Notes: generated by a model from the sequence alone, not told the origin. Counted from the first letter of the stretch, positions 18,640 through 28,189 are shown. The stretch is 64,000 nt of DNA from Bernardetia sp. (GCA_020630575.1 JAHDBD010000018.1:30034-94033), one strand, 5' to 3'. Program-made: numbers and translations.

Positions 18640-19063
18640 ATTTTTATGTAATACGTTTTTGCAGACTTATAATTTTGATTAAGCTGTTCTATCTATTATT
18701 TTGTTCAAATTTTAATTAAACGCTCTAATTTATAAAGTTACGAGTAATAAAGACTATTTCTATAAAGAAAATCACTTTTAAATATTTTTTTTATCTATCT
18801 AAACTCAAAATAAGAAAAACAGTTTAATTTTTGAAATGTAGTACTACATAAGATAGCTTAAAAATTATTAGAATAAAAAAAATCACTACAAAAATAAATT
18901 TCATAATGATTTCAAAATTATTATTTTTTTACAATAAGTCACTGAGCAAAATTATTTATATGCAAACGAAATCTGTCTGACACCTCAAAAGTGTCTTGAC
19001 AGTTTAAACTTCCACTTTCTAATTCTTTTCTTAGATATGTTTTATTTTGCTAAGTTACTTAGT
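18640..19063. other. 424-bp AT-rich intergenic region
   Basis: No coding frame or RNA gene is evident. The region lies upstream of the site-2 protease gene and downstream of the ferritin gene, both on the minus strand. The only structure noted is a small hairpin, GACAC and GTGTC at about 18979-18995. It must hold the protease promoter, but I cannot place it with confidence. Confidence 0.4.
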
Positions 19064-19600
19064 TTATACTTCTGCATCTGCACCTTCTGCTTCTTGTATC
19101 TCAGCTTCTATTTTTCCGATTGCTTGATCAATAAGCCAAATTCCTTGACCTTCTTCACCAATAATATCAAAAAGCTCTACAGCACGACGAGAAATTACCT
19201 CTTCTTCACGCTGTTCATTTACAAACCATTGTAAAAACTGAAAAGTAGCAAAGTCTTTTGCTTTCAGACAGGCATCTACAAGGTCATTAATTGCTAAAGT
19301 TACTTTGATTTCGTGCTTTAAAGCTGTTTCGAAAACATCTCTTAACTTCTCAAAATCATAACGCATATCTGTAATTTCGGGTGCCAGTGCATGTCCACCT
19401 GCATTATTTAGATAATTGAAAAATTTCATCATGTGCATGCGTTCTTCTTCTGCATGATTGTAAAGATATTTAGCTGAATTGACATATCCTTCTTTATCAC
19501 ACCAAGAAGCTGCTGCTAAATAAGCCCAAGAAGAACGAGCTTCTAACTTAATTTGCTCATTGATAAGGTTTTGCATTTCTTGTGTAACTGATGTTTTCAT
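19064..19600 (-). CDS. Ferritin (FtnA type)
   Basis: A non-heme ferritin of 178 residues from Met at 19600; an in-frame upstream ATG at 19636 would add 12 residues that are not typical of the family. Ferroxidase-centre ligands are visible on the four-helix bundle: E in KLEARSSW, E and H in HAEEERMHMM, then E in ALKHEIKV and the NEQREEE region. The C-terminal helix carries an extra acidic tail (EAEIQEAEGADAEV). The role is storage of iron as a ferric core in the cytoplasm. Confidence 0.93.
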   Translation of the reverse strand: MKTSVTQEMQNLINEQIKLEARSSWAYLAAASWCDKEGYVNSAKYLYNHAEEERMHMMKFFNYLNNAGGHALAPEITDMRYDFEKLRDVFETALKHEIKVTLAINDLVDACLKAKDFATFQFLQWFVNEQREEEVISRRAVELFDIIGEEGQGIWLIDQAIGKIEAEIQEAEGADAEV

Positions 19601-19636
19601 CGTTACAAACGGTTTTTGAATTCCATTTTTTGACAT

Positions 19637-20007
19637 AATTTTCTTGTATTTTTGTTAATTATAATTCATAAATTTAAAAGTAGGCAATGTGTCACATTTT
19701 CTCCTACTCTATCTCTATAACGAAAGCAACGAAACAAAAGATTTGTTTTTGAAAAACCAATACAAATATGGAATTAGAATTAGTCAAAATAAAGATTAGA
19801 CAAATTAATCTCCAATCCATATAAATTTATATAAAACAAAATCTTGTTTTATCAGAAGCTACTAAATGGCTTTTTCAATAGTTTAAAAATATTTTCAAAA
19901 CATTTTGAGAGTAGGTGCGTTTATATAATCGTAAATCAAGTCATAGTTTTGGCTTGATTTATTTATTTTTTAAACTGTATTTCAATTTTTTTAAACTGTA
20001 TCATATT
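19637..20007. other. Divergent intergenic region between ferritin and a small lipoprotein gene
   Basis: About 370 bp with no coding frame that I trust (an apparent 31-codon extension of the downstream gene reads through a non-signal-like leader). It should contain both divergent promoters. I could not identify a Fur-box-like sequence by eye. Confidence 0.35.
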
Positions 20008-20400
20008 ATGAAAACGAACAAAATTTTAATGTTCTTCGTGCTTGCTTTTATGGCTATTTCTTTTACTTCTTGTGACGAAGATGATGTAATTAATTATGCT
20101 GATGACCTTCCAGGAACATATAACAATCTGTTATCAGGTGATATTAATGTAGAAGGAGCAGTTAATGTAATTACACTCTCAAATAAAGATGATAGCGAAG
20201 CACTTACAAAAAATATTGTAGTGAAAATTACAGACAAAACAACTAAAACCACAGCAGGTATAGAAACAGTAACTTATGTTACTGATAATGATAATGTAAA
20301 TATTACTCGTGTTGAAAATGTAATTTCTATCACTGTTACAGGTGGAGAATATGTACAAAGTATCACAGAACTTTATATAGGGACAAAAACAGTACAATAA
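20008..20400 (+). CDS. Small beta-rich lipoprotein
   Basis: A 130-residue lipoprotein from ATG at 20008: signal with lipobox TSC followed by acidic DEDDV. The mature part is Thr/Val/Asn-rich with repeated strands (NVITLSNKDD, NIVVKITDKTTK, NVISITVTGGE), suggesting a small beta-sandwich. An upstream in-frame start at 19915 gives a leader without signal character and was rejected. No family recognised. A strong terminator follows at once. Confidence 0.75.
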   Translation: MKTNKILMFFVLAFMAISFTSCDEDDVINYADDLPGTYNNLLSGDINVEGAVNVITLSNKDDSEALTKNIVVKITDKTTKTTAGIETVTYVTDNDNVNITRVENVISITVTGGEYVQSITELYIGTKTVQ

Positions 20401-20424
20401 TCTGTTCTGAAAAAATATAACTTC

Positions 20425-20467
20425 AAAAGCCTAGCAATTTCATAAAAAATGCTAGGCTTTTTTTTGT
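20425..20467 (+). terminator. Intrinsic terminator
   Basis: AAAAGCCTAGCA (20425-20436) pairs with TGCTAGGCTTTT (20450-20461), with further T residues after it. Confidence 0.85.
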
Positions 20468-20591
20468 CCTTATTTTTTCTTTTGTGTTAAAAAAAAGAAA
20501 AGTTATTCGATCATTTTTTTAAGCAACGAATTTGTTTGCAAATTGTATCAAACTAAAGACAAAACAGATTTTAAACCTTAATCAAACTAAC

Positions 20592-23546
20592 ATGAAAAGA
20601 GTTTTTCTTACTTTTATTTCTTGTGCATTGCTTTCAAATACAGCTTTTTCACAGGATATTGAATTAGAATTTACGACAGCTCAAGACCGTATCAATTCTC
20701 AAAATAAAATTAATTCATCAACTTCTTGGCTCAAAAATGTTCCAATAAAATCAATAGGACCAACAATTATGAGTGGAAGGGTTGTCGATATTGAAGTAAA
20801 CCCTAATAACCCAAATGAGTTTTTGGCTGCTTTTGCTTCTGGTGGGCTTTGGCATACCAATACAAACGGAACTTCTTTTACTCCTTTGTTTCAAAATGAA
20901 AAAGTAATGTCTATTGGAGATATTGCTGTTTCGTGGGAAGACTCTACCATCTGGATAGGGACTGGAGAAAATAACTCTTCTCGTTCTTCATATTTTGGAG
21001 ATGGAATGTATGTTTCGTATAACATGGGCAAAACGTGGGAACACAAAAATGACACAGAATTAAATGAAACGCAGCATATTGGTAGAATAGTTTTGCATCC
21101 AACTGATAAAAATATACTTTTCGTTGCTGCGCTTGGTCATCTATATTCGAAAAATAAAGAAAGAGGAATTTATAAAACAACTGATGGAGGCAAAACGTGG
21201 AAAAAAACACTTTTCATTGACGAAAACACAGGTGCAGTTGATTTAATCATTGACCCTACAAATCCGAATACACTTTATACAGCTACTTGGCAAAGACATA
21301 GAGCAGCGTGGGATTTTGAAGAAGCAGGTGCAGGAAGTGGAATTTATCGTTCTGATGATGGTGGCGAAAACTGGATAAAAATAACGACAAAAGAAAGTGG
21401 TTTTCCTATTTCAGAGGGAGTTGGAAGAATTGGTTTAGCTATTTCAAAAGCAAATCCTGATTGGGTTTATGCCTGTTTGGACAATCAAGACCGTAAACCT
21501 AAAGATGAAATCAAAAAAGACGGTAAAAAAGAGAATAATAAACCAACCCTTACCAAAGATGCTATTTTGGTTATGAACAAAGAGCAATTTTTGAAAGTTT
21601 CTGATTCACAAATAACTGAATATTTGAAAGAAAATCACTTTCCAAAAAAATATGATGTGACTTTTGTAAAAGAACAAATCAAACAAGGCAAAATAGAGCC
21701 AAAAGCATTAGTAGAGTTTTTAGGAGATGCTAATTCTCGTTTGTTTGACACACCCGTAAAAGGTTTAGAATTATATTTATCAAAAGATAAAGGAAAAACT
21801 TGGCAAAAAACCCACGAAGGAAGCATCGATGAAGTCGTTTATTCGTATGGTTATTATTTTGGACAAGTACGAGTTTCACAAAATAATCCTCAAAAACTCT
21901 ATATTGTAGGTGTTCCAATTTTGACAAGTGATGATGGAGGCAAAAACTGGAAAAGCATCAATGGAGATAATGTTCACGCAGACCATCACGCCTTATGGAT
22001 TAATCCAAAACAAGAGGGACATTTAATAAATGGAAACGATGGAGGAATAAATATTTCTTATAATGATGGTAAAACATGGTCAAAATCAAATTCTATTCCT
22101 GTTGGTCAATTTTATAGTGTGGCAACAGACAGAGCTGAGCCATATAATGTCTATGGTGGTTTGCAAGATAATGGTGTTTGGACAGCTTCACATCAATACG
22201 AATATTCTGATGTGTGGCAACAAGAAGGTAATTATCCTTACAAACGACTTTTAGGAGGTGACGGAATGCAAGTTGAGATTGATTTTAGAGATAATAATAC
22301 TGTCTATACCTGTTATCAATTTGGAAATTGTTATAAAATCGATAAAACAACTTTAGCATCTGACTACATTACACCTTCACATGAACTAGGACAAAAACCA
22401 TTTCGTTTCAACTGGCAAACTCCATTACACCTTTCAAAACATCAGCAAAATATTTTGTATATGGGTTCGAATCATGTACACCGTTCGTTTGACCAAGGAA
22501 AAACATGGGAAACTATTTCAGAGGACTTAACAAGAGGTGCAAATCCAAAAGAAGCAAAAACTGGTGATGTAGCTTACAATACACTTACTTCTATTGATGA
22601 ATCTGCTTTGCGTTTTGGTCTTTTGTATGTTGGTTCTGATGATGGAATGGTTCATGTGAGCAAAGATGCAGGATATAGTTGGGAGAATATTTCACAGAAT
22701 TATTTGAAACAGTTTCCTCAGTATAAAAACTTTTGGGTAAGTCGTGTACAGGCTTCAAAACACAAAATGGAACGAGTTTATATTAGCTTGAATGGATACC
22801 GTTTTGATAATTTTGAATCAATTATTTTTGTTTCGAATGACTTTGGTAAAACTTGGACACGCATTGGAACAGATTTACCTTTAGAATCTGTAAATGTTAT
22901 TAGAGAAGATTTTAAAGAAGAAAACTTACTTTTTGTTGGAACAGACCATAATTTGTATGCTTCTCTTGATGCTGGAAAGTCATTTATGACTTTAGGAAAA
23001 GATTTTCCTCGTGTGGCAGTTCATGATTTATCAGTTCAGCCTGTGGCAAATCATTTGGTTGTCGGAACTCATGGACGTTCGCTTTATGTGGTGGATATTG
23101 CACCTCTACAAAGTCTTGTAAAAATGGATAAAGAAAAATCATTTTTCTTAGATAAAAACAAAATTACTTTCAATAAAAACTGGGGCAAAACCTATTGGAG
23201 CAAGTGGTTTGGAAATTATGAGCCAAATGAGGAAGAGCAAAAATTTATTTTCTTTACTACTCAAAAATCAAATGTAGAACTTCGTATTTTAGATAAGAAC
23301 AATGTAGTTCTGCATTCTGAAAAACTAGAAGCAAATAAAGGTTTGAATTATTGGAAATATGATTTGACAATAAATGAAGAAGCTGCGAAAAAATTATCAA
23401 AATCACTTTCTACAAAAGAACAACCTTTTATTGTCTCTAAATCAGATAATGAAAAGTATTATTTGCCTATTTCTACTTATAAAATAGCTTTAGTAGAAAA
23501 TGGAAAAACAATAGAACTTCCTTTTGAAGTGGTAGAGAAAAAATAA
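20592..23546 (+). CDS. Secreted BNR/sortilin-like beta-propeller protein (glycosyl-hydrolase-like)
   Basis: A protein of 984 residues from ATG at 20592, which gives a clean signal peptide (cleavage near AFSQD). It carries at least nine Asp-box/BNR repeats of the S-x-D-x-G-x-T-W type, such as TTDGGKTW, RSDDGGENW, LSKDKGKTW, TSDDGGKNW, RSFDQGKTW and VSNDFGKTW, forming one or two beta-propellers as in VPS10/sortilin and sialidase-like folds. A basic insert around residues 310-400 interrupts the propeller. The C-terminal ~150 residues look like a beta-sandwich. No catalytic residues are identifiable, so a hydrolase activity is not established. Confidence 0.9.
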   Translation: MKRVFLTFISCALLSNTAFSQDIELEFTTAQDRINSQNKINSSTSWLKNVPIKSIGPTIMSGRVVDIEVNPNNPNEFLAAFASGGLWHTNTNGTSFTPLFQNEKVMSIGDIAVSWEDSTIWIGTGENNSSRSSYFGDGMYVSYNMGKTWEHKNDTELNETQHIGRIVLHPTDKNILFVAALGHLYSKNKERGIYKTTDGGKTWKKTLFIDENTGAVDLIIDPTNPNTLYTATWQRHRAAWDFEEAGAGSGIYRSDDGGENWIKITTKESGFPISEGVGRIGLAISKANPDWVYACLDNQDRKPKDEIKKDGKKENNKPTLTKDAILVMNKEQFLKVSDSQITEYLKENHFPKKYDVTFVKEQIKQGKIEPKALVEFLGDANSRLFDTPVKGLELYLSKDKGKTWQKTHEGSIDEVVYSYGYYFGQVRVSQNNPQKLYIVGVPILTSDDGGKNWKSINGDNVHADHHALWINPKQEGHLINGNDGGINISYNDGKTWSKSNSIPVGQFYSVATDRAEPYNVYGGLQDNGVWTASHQYEYSDVWQQEGNYPYKRLLGGDGMQVEIDFRDNNTVYTCYQFGNCYKIDKTTLASDYITPSHELGQKPFRFNWQTPLHLSKHQQNILYMGSNHVHRSFDQGKTWETISEDLTRGANPKEAKTGDVAYNTLTSIDESALRFGLLYVGSDDGMVHVSKDAGYSWENISQNYLKQFPQYKNFWVSRVQASKHKMERVYISLNGYRFDNFESIIFVSNDFGKTWTRIGTDLPLESVNVIREDFKEENLLFVGTDHNLYASLDAGKSFMTLGKDFPRVAVHDLSVQPVANHLVVGTHGRSLYVVDIAPLQSLVKMDKEKSFFLDKNKITFNKNWGKTYWSKWFGNYEPNEEEQKFIFFTTQKSNVELRILDKNNVVLHSEKLEANKGLNYWKYDLTINEEAAKKLSKSLSTKEQPFIVSKSDNEKYYLPISTYKIALVENGKTIELPFEVVEKK

Positions 23547-23577
23547 AACTATCGTTCACATTCGAAGTGAACTCTAC

Positions 23578-23626
23578 AAAAAAAGACTTTTCTTTATTTT
23601 TATAAATAAAGAAAAGTCTTTTTTGT
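23578..23626. terminator. Strong bidirectional terminator
   Basis: A long perfect stem (AAAGACTTTTCTTTATTT against AAATAAAGAAAAGTCTTT) with A- and T-runs on both outer sides lies between convergent genes ending at 23546 and 23667. Confidence 0.85.
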
Positions 23627-23666
23627 ATAATCTATTTTCCTAAGAATACATTAGGAAAAATTTAAA

Positions 23667-24110
23667 TTATCTAGGTACAAGAGTAAACTGTACAACTGGC
23701 TCTGGTTTGCCATCAGCAGCATCTTCATTGTAACGAATAACAAGCTGAGTAGCTGAAGCACTTACTAAAGTAGCAGTAGAACCACTAAAAACAATTGAAG
23801 TAGGATTCTCATTGTCTGGAGCTAATGTCCAGTCACCAGAAGTGTTTGGTGCAAAGTTATAAGCTAAACCACCTTTAGTAATGCTATATGTAGTAGGAGT
23901 ATCAGCGTTTTGGTTCAATGTAAGTGTAAAGCCATCAATATCCTCAGTAACAGCATCACCATTTACTGTAAGTGTGCTAATTTTCCAAGATTGAGAGATT
24001 TGAGCTACTAAAGATTCTGCATCATCAGTGTCATCACCACAAGTACATTTTACAAGAAACAAAGAACAAAATAATACTACTAAAAGAAAAGGGTTACGAA
24101 ATACGTTCAT
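23667..24110 (-). CDS. Lipocalin-like lipoprotein
   Basis: A 147-residue lipoprotein, lipobox LVKC with a second Cys two residues later. The mature protein begins with an acidic linker, then SWKISTLTVNGD, DGFTLTLNQN and further strands ending QFTLVPR. This resembles the lipocalin-like small lipoproteins of Bacteroidota. No binding partner or substrate can be inferred. It is convergent with the BNR protein gene. Confidence 0.78.
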   Translation of the reverse strand: MNVFRNPFLLVVLFCSLFLVKCTCGDDTDDAESLVAQISQSWKISTLTVNGDAVTEDIDGFTLTLNQNADTPTTYSITKGGLAYNFAPNTSGDWTLAPDNENPTSIVFSGSTATLVSASATQLVIRYNEDAADGKPEPVVQFTLVPR

Positions 24111-24335
24111 AAATTCAGGATTTAAAGAGTTGAGATTGAGTTAAAATTTAAAATCAAATTTAAGTTAAGATTAAAGCAAGGTTTAGTCGTTAATTTTAAT
24201 TTTCGATTATATATTTTTAATGACAATTTTCATTCAAAATTAATAATCATTAAAGATAATGCGAATTTTTGAATTTCTAAAAAAAAGAGAGTAAAAAAAC
24301 AGAAACTTAATACAAAAATACAATTTTTTACAAGT

Positions 24336-25052
24336 TTACAGCTTTAAGTTCTGAATATCAATGATTTGTGAACAAAAATGATATTCAGATTCTTGATTTG
24401 ATGCAATAATAAGTGTTTTTTCGCCAAAAATTGTATTTATTTCTTGCAAATACCACTCACTATTTTGTTTATCAAGGTTAGAAGTAGGCTCATCTAAAAA
24501 CACTATTTTAGCATCAGAATAGATTGCTAAGGCTAATTTTAGTTTTTGTTTCATTCCTGAAGAGAAAAAACGAATTGTTTTACTCTTCGTGTTAGAAAAA
24601 CCTAATTTTTCAATTATTTCTTCTATCTCTATATCAAAAGATTTAAAAGACTGATGAAATTTTAATTGTTCTAGGAGCGTAAATTCTTCTATCAATTCAG
24701 TATAAGGAGCAGCCCAAGAAATATGAGACTGCCAATCTTCTTTTTGGATTGTTTTTTTATCTGTCTTGGAATCAAAAGAATAAACTAAGTTTCCTTCTGA
24801 TAAAGGTAAATATCCAACAAGCGTTTTGATAAGAGTTGATTTACCACTCCCATTACTCCCTACGATAGCTGTAGGTTGTTTGCTGCAAAAATAACAAGAA
24901 AGTTTTCGAAAAATCCATTCTCTTTCAAATCTTTTCCCTATATTTTCTGCAGAAATAACAATGGTATTTTCTTTTTCTAAGGAAGTAGTCAAAATACTTT
25001 TTTTATGATAATTTCTTATAGCCTTCTGCACCTTGTAAAAGATTTCTGACAT
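24336..25052 (-). CDS. ABC transporter ATP-binding protein
   Basis: A 238-residue ABC ATPase: Walker A GSNGSGKST, signature FSSGMKQK, Walker B KIVFLDEPTSNLD. The usual His switch is replaced (IIASNQESEY). No permease gene is adjacent, so the substrate is unknown. The only ATG start overlaps the upstream rhodanese gene by 50 bp; a TTG at about 24992 just after the rhodanese stop is an alternative that would remove 20 basic residues. Tight overlap suggests translational coupling. Confidence 0.87.
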   Translation of the reverse strand: MSEIFYKVQKAIRNYHKKSILTTSLEKENTIVISAENIGKRFEREWIFRKLSCYFCSKQPTAIVGSNGSGKSTLIKTLVGYLPLSEGNLVYSFDSKTDKKTIQKEDWQSHISWAAPYTELIEEFTLLEQLKFHQSFKSFDIEIEEIIEKLGFSNTKSKTIRFFSSGMKQKLKLALAIYSDAKIVFLDEPTSNLDKQNSEWYLQEINTIFGEKTLIIASNQESEYHFCSQIIDIQNLKL

Positions 25053-25302
25053 TTTTAAAGCCTTTAGAAATCAAGAAGTTTTTAGCTGTTGCGCTGCGTC
25101 CTCCAGATTTACAATGTACAATGACTTCTTTTTCTTTCCAGTCTTCCAATTCTTCTAAACGTGTAGGCAGCTCTCCCAAAGGAATAAGTTTGCCATCAAG
25201 ATTATATTCATCGTATTCAAACTCTTCTCTGACATCTAAAAGCTGTATTTGTTTTCCTTCATCTTTCAGAGTTTTTAGCTCTTGTGGTGTAATATCGTTC
25301 AT
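25003..25302 (-). CDS. Rhodanese-like single-domain protein
   Basis: A 99-residue rhodanese domain with the complete active-site loop HCKSGGRSA and the preceding LLDVREEFEYDE motif. It is a cytoplasmic sulfurtransferase, or a thiosulfate/persulfide carrier, comparable to GlpE and PspE. It overlaps the downstream ABC ATPase gene by 50 bp on the same strand. There is no signal peptide. Confidence 0.9.
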   Translation of the reverse strand: MNDITPQELKTLKDEGKQIQLLDVREEFEYDEYNLDGKLIPLGELPTRLEELEDWKEKEVIVHCKSGGRSATAKNFLISKGFKNVRNLLQGAEGYKKLS

Positions 25303-25451
25303 CTAGTAAAGTAATAATTAGAATTGATTGTATATTACAAAGTTACACAATTTGTATAAAACTTTATGTTCTTTAACTCAAAAAAACTGAGCTTTTATTG
25401 TTTTGTAATCTTGAATTGATATAAAGTTCATAATTTTGATTAGAATTAGAA

Positions 25452-25610
25452 TCAAAATTCTATCTCAATAGGAATATCTTTTCTCATCCATTTATCGCCT
25501 TCTTTTTCATAATACGAATAGTCTTTATAAGGAACATAATAGACATTTGATTCAAATGAAATTAGTTTGAAATAAGATTGATATTTAATTTGGTTAGAGT
25601 TTTTATAAAC
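25452..25610 (-). pseudogene. In-frame continuation of the next gene after a TGA stop
   Basis: Directly after the TGA at 25611-25613 the same frame stays open for 52 codons to a second TGA at 25452-25454. The product is Tyr-rich and ordered, with segments such as YYVPYKDYSYYEKEGDKWM and a normal-looking end IPIEIEF. It reads as the natural C terminus of the 25611-26243 protein, cut off by a nonsense change. Readthrough cannot be excluded but has no support in the sequence. Confidence 0.65.
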
Positions 25611-26243
25611 TCAATAAGAATACGAATTTGATTGAACAACTAATTGATTATCAGTTACTAAATTGGAATAATCAAGATAAACAGGAAGTTTAGCCTCAAT
25701 ATTAAGTTTAGAGAAAGCATACAATAAATGTGTATTAAAATTTACTTTTGAAATGTAAAATTCTTCTTCTCCTTTCATTTTTAAATATTCATATTTATAA
25801 CTTGTTGCTTCTAATGTAGAAAAAGAATCTTTTTGATTTAGCTTTTTAATTTCTACAAGTTGATTTTCGATACAAGGCGTTTTATTCTTAGAGTCAGTTT
25901 GAGAAATTTCTATTTTATGACGAATTACCTTTTTCTCGCCTTCTGCATCTTGATAAAACTGAAAATATGTACCATCAGGATTTGCTAAAATACAGTCTGT
26001 CATTTCATCAGTAGTTTCTTCTTCTGTATTCCAACTCTGTTTTGTAAAAAGCATTCTTCCTGTTTTCGGATTGACATAAATCCAAAACTCTCCTTTTTTC
26101 CCTTCTACTGTTTTATACTCATAAATTAAGGCATCACTAAAATATAGTTCTGTTTTTGTATCTTTAATAGGTGTTTGTACATCTTGTGGAAATCCTGTAT
26201 AAGCAAAACATAAAAAAATAAGACTACAGAAAATAAATTTCAT
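25611..26243 (-). CDS. Secreted hypothetical protein, probably truncated by an in-frame TGA
   Basis: A 210-residue protein with an N-terminal signal peptide (cleavage near TGFPQD). The mature part is beta-rich and charged, with strands such as LIYEYKTVEGKKGEFWIYV and ASYKYEYLKMKGEEEFYI. No family recognised. The frame continues for 52 codons beyond its stop, so the ancestral protein was probably 263 residues. The truncated product may be non-functional. It lies in a run of minus-strand genes for secreted or lipoprotein products (23.7-28.8 kb). Confidence 0.75.
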   Translation of the reverse strand: MKFIFCSLIFLCFAYTGFPQDVQTPIKDTKTELYFSDALIYEYKTVEGKKGEFWIYVNPKTGRMLFTKQSWNTEEETTDEMTDCILANPDGTYFQFYQDAEGEKKVIRHKIEISQTDSKNKTPCIENQLVEIKKLNQKDSFSTLEATSYKYEYLKMKGEEEFYISKVNFNTHLLYAFSKLNIEAKLPVYLDYSNLVTDNQLVVQSNSYSY

Positions 26244-26273
26244 AATTGGTAAAAAGTTAAAGTTTGAATCGAA

Positions 26274-26311
26274 AAAACCGTCGTAAAAGCGATTACTTTA
26301 CCGACGGCTTT
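26274..26311 (-). terminator. Intrinsic terminator
   Basis: On the minus strand GCCGTCGGTAAAG pairs with CTTTTACGACGG around a short loop and is followed by TTTTTT. It ends the 26340-27020 gene. Confidence 0.75.
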
Positions 26312-26339
26312 ATTAAAAAATAAAATGATATTAAAAAAC

Positions 26340-27020
26340 TTAGAAAATTTCGTCTTTCTTTACTCCCATAAATGTCATAACAGGATATTTGCAAGTTATT
26401 GTACCTTTTATTGGAACTAGATTTTTTCCTTCATGGGTTTCGGCTGTATTAGGTCCTCCCATTGCATCTATTTCAAATTTTACTTCTTCATCAGAAAAAG
26501 AAAGAACTTTAAGAGTTCCTGTTTTTACTACAATTATTTGCATACCCATTGGATTAGTATCAGTAGCTTTACCAGTAGTTATAATTTGTAGTGTTGGACT
26601 GACTTTATCATCTTTTCCAACATCTTCAAAATTAATTACCATTGAGGTTTTAAGTTGACTTTTATTTCCAGAAATGCCAAACTGTAAACCACTTTCTTTT
26701 TCATCTTGTGTTTGCATGGATAACATAGTGGCTATTACAACTTTTTCGCTTTCCTTACCACCTCCAGAAGCAATTTGAAAAACAGGTTGATTGATTTTAC
26801 TATTCAGATGCTTTCCATCTATAGTCAAGTCTACTTGACCTGTAGCTTTTTCTGTATCTGATATATTAGAGGTTTCTACATCTGTTCCTATCATTGCACC
26901 CGTAATTTCTTCTGCAATAGTTTCATTGATTTTGTCTTCTACATACTTTTTAGGATTGCAAGAAACTAAAGTAAGAATGAAAAATGATAAAACAGGATAT
27001 ACTAAAAATTGAGTTTTCAT
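26340..27020 (-). CDS. Hypothetical lipoprotein
   Basis: A 226-residue lipoprotein with lipobox LVSC (Cys21). After a short helix (YVEDKINETIAEEI) the mature part is beta-rich with Gly- and Thr-rich strands, e.g. GQVDLTIDGKHLNS and GMQIIVVKTGTLKVLSF. No conserved domain recognised. It lies 173 bp downstream of the DUF4412 gene on the same strand, but a terminator separates the two. Confidence 0.8.
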   Translation of the reverse strand: MKTQFLVYPVLSFFILTLVSCNPKKYVEDKINETIAEEITGAMIGTDVETSNISDTEKATGQVDLTIDGKHLNSKINQPVFQIASGGGKESEKVVIATMLSMQTQDEKESGLQFGISGNKSQLKTSMVINFEDVGKDDKVSPTLQIITTGKATDTNPMGMQIIVVKTGTLKVLSFSDEEVKFEIDAMGGPNTAETHEGKNLVPIKGTITCKYPVMTFMGVKKDEIF

Positions 27021-27084
27021 TTGAATATTTTTTTAAATTAATAAGTAGTTTATATTTGGTTACTAATTCTGAGGAGTGTCTGTG

Positions 27085-27121
27085 AAAAAAAGTGAGCTAA
27101 AGCAAAGCCTAAGCCCACTTT
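27085..27121 (-). terminator. Intrinsic terminator after the DUF4412 gene
   Basis: On the minus strand AAAGTGGGCT pairs with AGCTCACTTT (one G-T pair), followed by seven T residues. Confidence 0.75.
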
Positions 27122-27193
27122 GATACAAACTACTCTATCAGAAAGAGATAAATTTGGTTTTTTATTTTTACTATTTTTAGAGAAATACCAATT

Positions 27194-28189
27194 TTAGTTT
27201 CCACCTTTCATAAGTCCAGACATATCCATAACCTTATAGCTACTCATATTAATTGTGGAGTTTTGGTTTTCATTTACCTCTGTAACAGTCATTTTCATTT
27301 TTTCACCTGTTTTTTTATCTATTGACTCCATTTCCATCGTAAACTCTAATGGAACAGCCATAAGTTGGTTTTTATCTTTTTTATTTTGAATCATCATTCC
27401 TGCAAAGGCTTTGAATTGAGATAATTTAACTTGTTTGGTTGTCCAAGAAGTAGATTTCATATCATTACTTTCCATAATGGTTTCCGAACATGTATAACCC
27501 AAAATGTTTTTTGTACGTCCTGTACGAGTAATTTTGACATCTTTCATTGCCTGATCAGGATTTTGTTCTTGTTCTTGTGCCTGCTCATAATTTTCAATAT
27601 TTGGCATTTTCATCGCAACAGCTTGTTTTTGGTCTTCCATAATTGTTATCATAGCTTGCTGCGAACCATCAACGATTATTTTTGATTCTAAAGATTTGAT
27701 TTTTCCATCTTTAGTCGATTCCATCACTTCCATTGCCATATAATTAGGGTCAGCAGAGTTGTAGTAGCGTATAAACATATCACCATCTTCTTTTCCACTC
27801 TTTTTGTACATCTGCATACGCATCATAAAATTAGAATTGAAATTATAGCTTGATTTTATATCTATTTTTTCTCCATTTCCTCCTCCAAGAAGATTATCCA
27901 AAAATCCTGAACCCGTATTATTTTGTGTTTCGGTGGATTGATTCGAATTGTTTTCAGAGTTATTGTCGTTCTTTTCTTCTTTTTTCTTCTTCTTCTTGCG
28001 TTTGAAAAGTCCTTCAAGTGCATCCAAACCTTCATCAAGTTTATTATCGATTTTGTTATCGATGCGATTATTTGTTTTGTTTTTTGCTTTTTCTTTTGTC
28101 TTTTCTACTGTTTGGTTTTGTGCCATTGCTTCAAGTGTAGAAAATGAAAAAATAAGGCTTACAATTCCAATTAAAAAATAAGTTTTCAT
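27194..28189 (-). CDS. DUF4412-type secreted protein
   Basis: A 331-residue protein with a signal peptide (cleavage near AMAQN). It starts with a Lys/Asp/Asn-rich low-complexity stretch including six or more consecutive Lys residues. The C-terminal ~220 residues contain repeated Met-rich strands and a segment around ITRTGRTKNILGYTCSE, typical of DUF4412 proteins, where a conserved GYxC motif is seen. The fold resembles lipoprotein-carrier-like proteins. Function unknown. Upstream, a 10-bp inverted repeat lies at 28215-28224 and 28285-28294. Confidence 0.85.
   Translation of the reverse strand: MKTYFLIGIVSLIFSFSTLEAMAQNQTVEKTKEKAKNKTNNRIDNKIDNKLDEGLDALEGLFKRKKKKKKEEKNDNNSENNSNQSTETQNNTGSGFLDNLLGGGNGEKIDIKSSYNFNSNFMMRMQMYKKSGKEDGDMFIRYYNSADPNYMAMEVMESTKDGKIKSLESKIIVDGSQQAMITIMEDQKQAVAMKMPNIENYEQAQEQEQNPDQAMKDVKITRTGRTKNILGYTCSETIMESNDMKSTSWTTKQVKLSQFKAFAGMMIQNKKDKNQLMAVPLEFTMEMESIDKKTGEKMKMTVTEVNENQNSTINMSSYKVMDMSGLMKGGN

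Noticed and set aside
19915..20007. Upstream extension of the small lipoprotein gene
   Set aside because: The longer form buries the signal peptide and lipobox behind 31 residues. ATG at 20008 gives a standard lipoprotein.
25611..25613. In-frame TGA as selenocysteine or programmed readthrough
   Set aside because: No SECIS-like hairpin was evident just after it, and no selenoprotein family fits. A nonsense mutation is simpler.
27923..28181. Two overlapping hydrophobic plus-strand frames opposite the DUF4412 gene
   Set aside because: They are the antisense of a Lys/Asn-rich stretch, which always reads as Phe/Leu-rich. There is no independent support.
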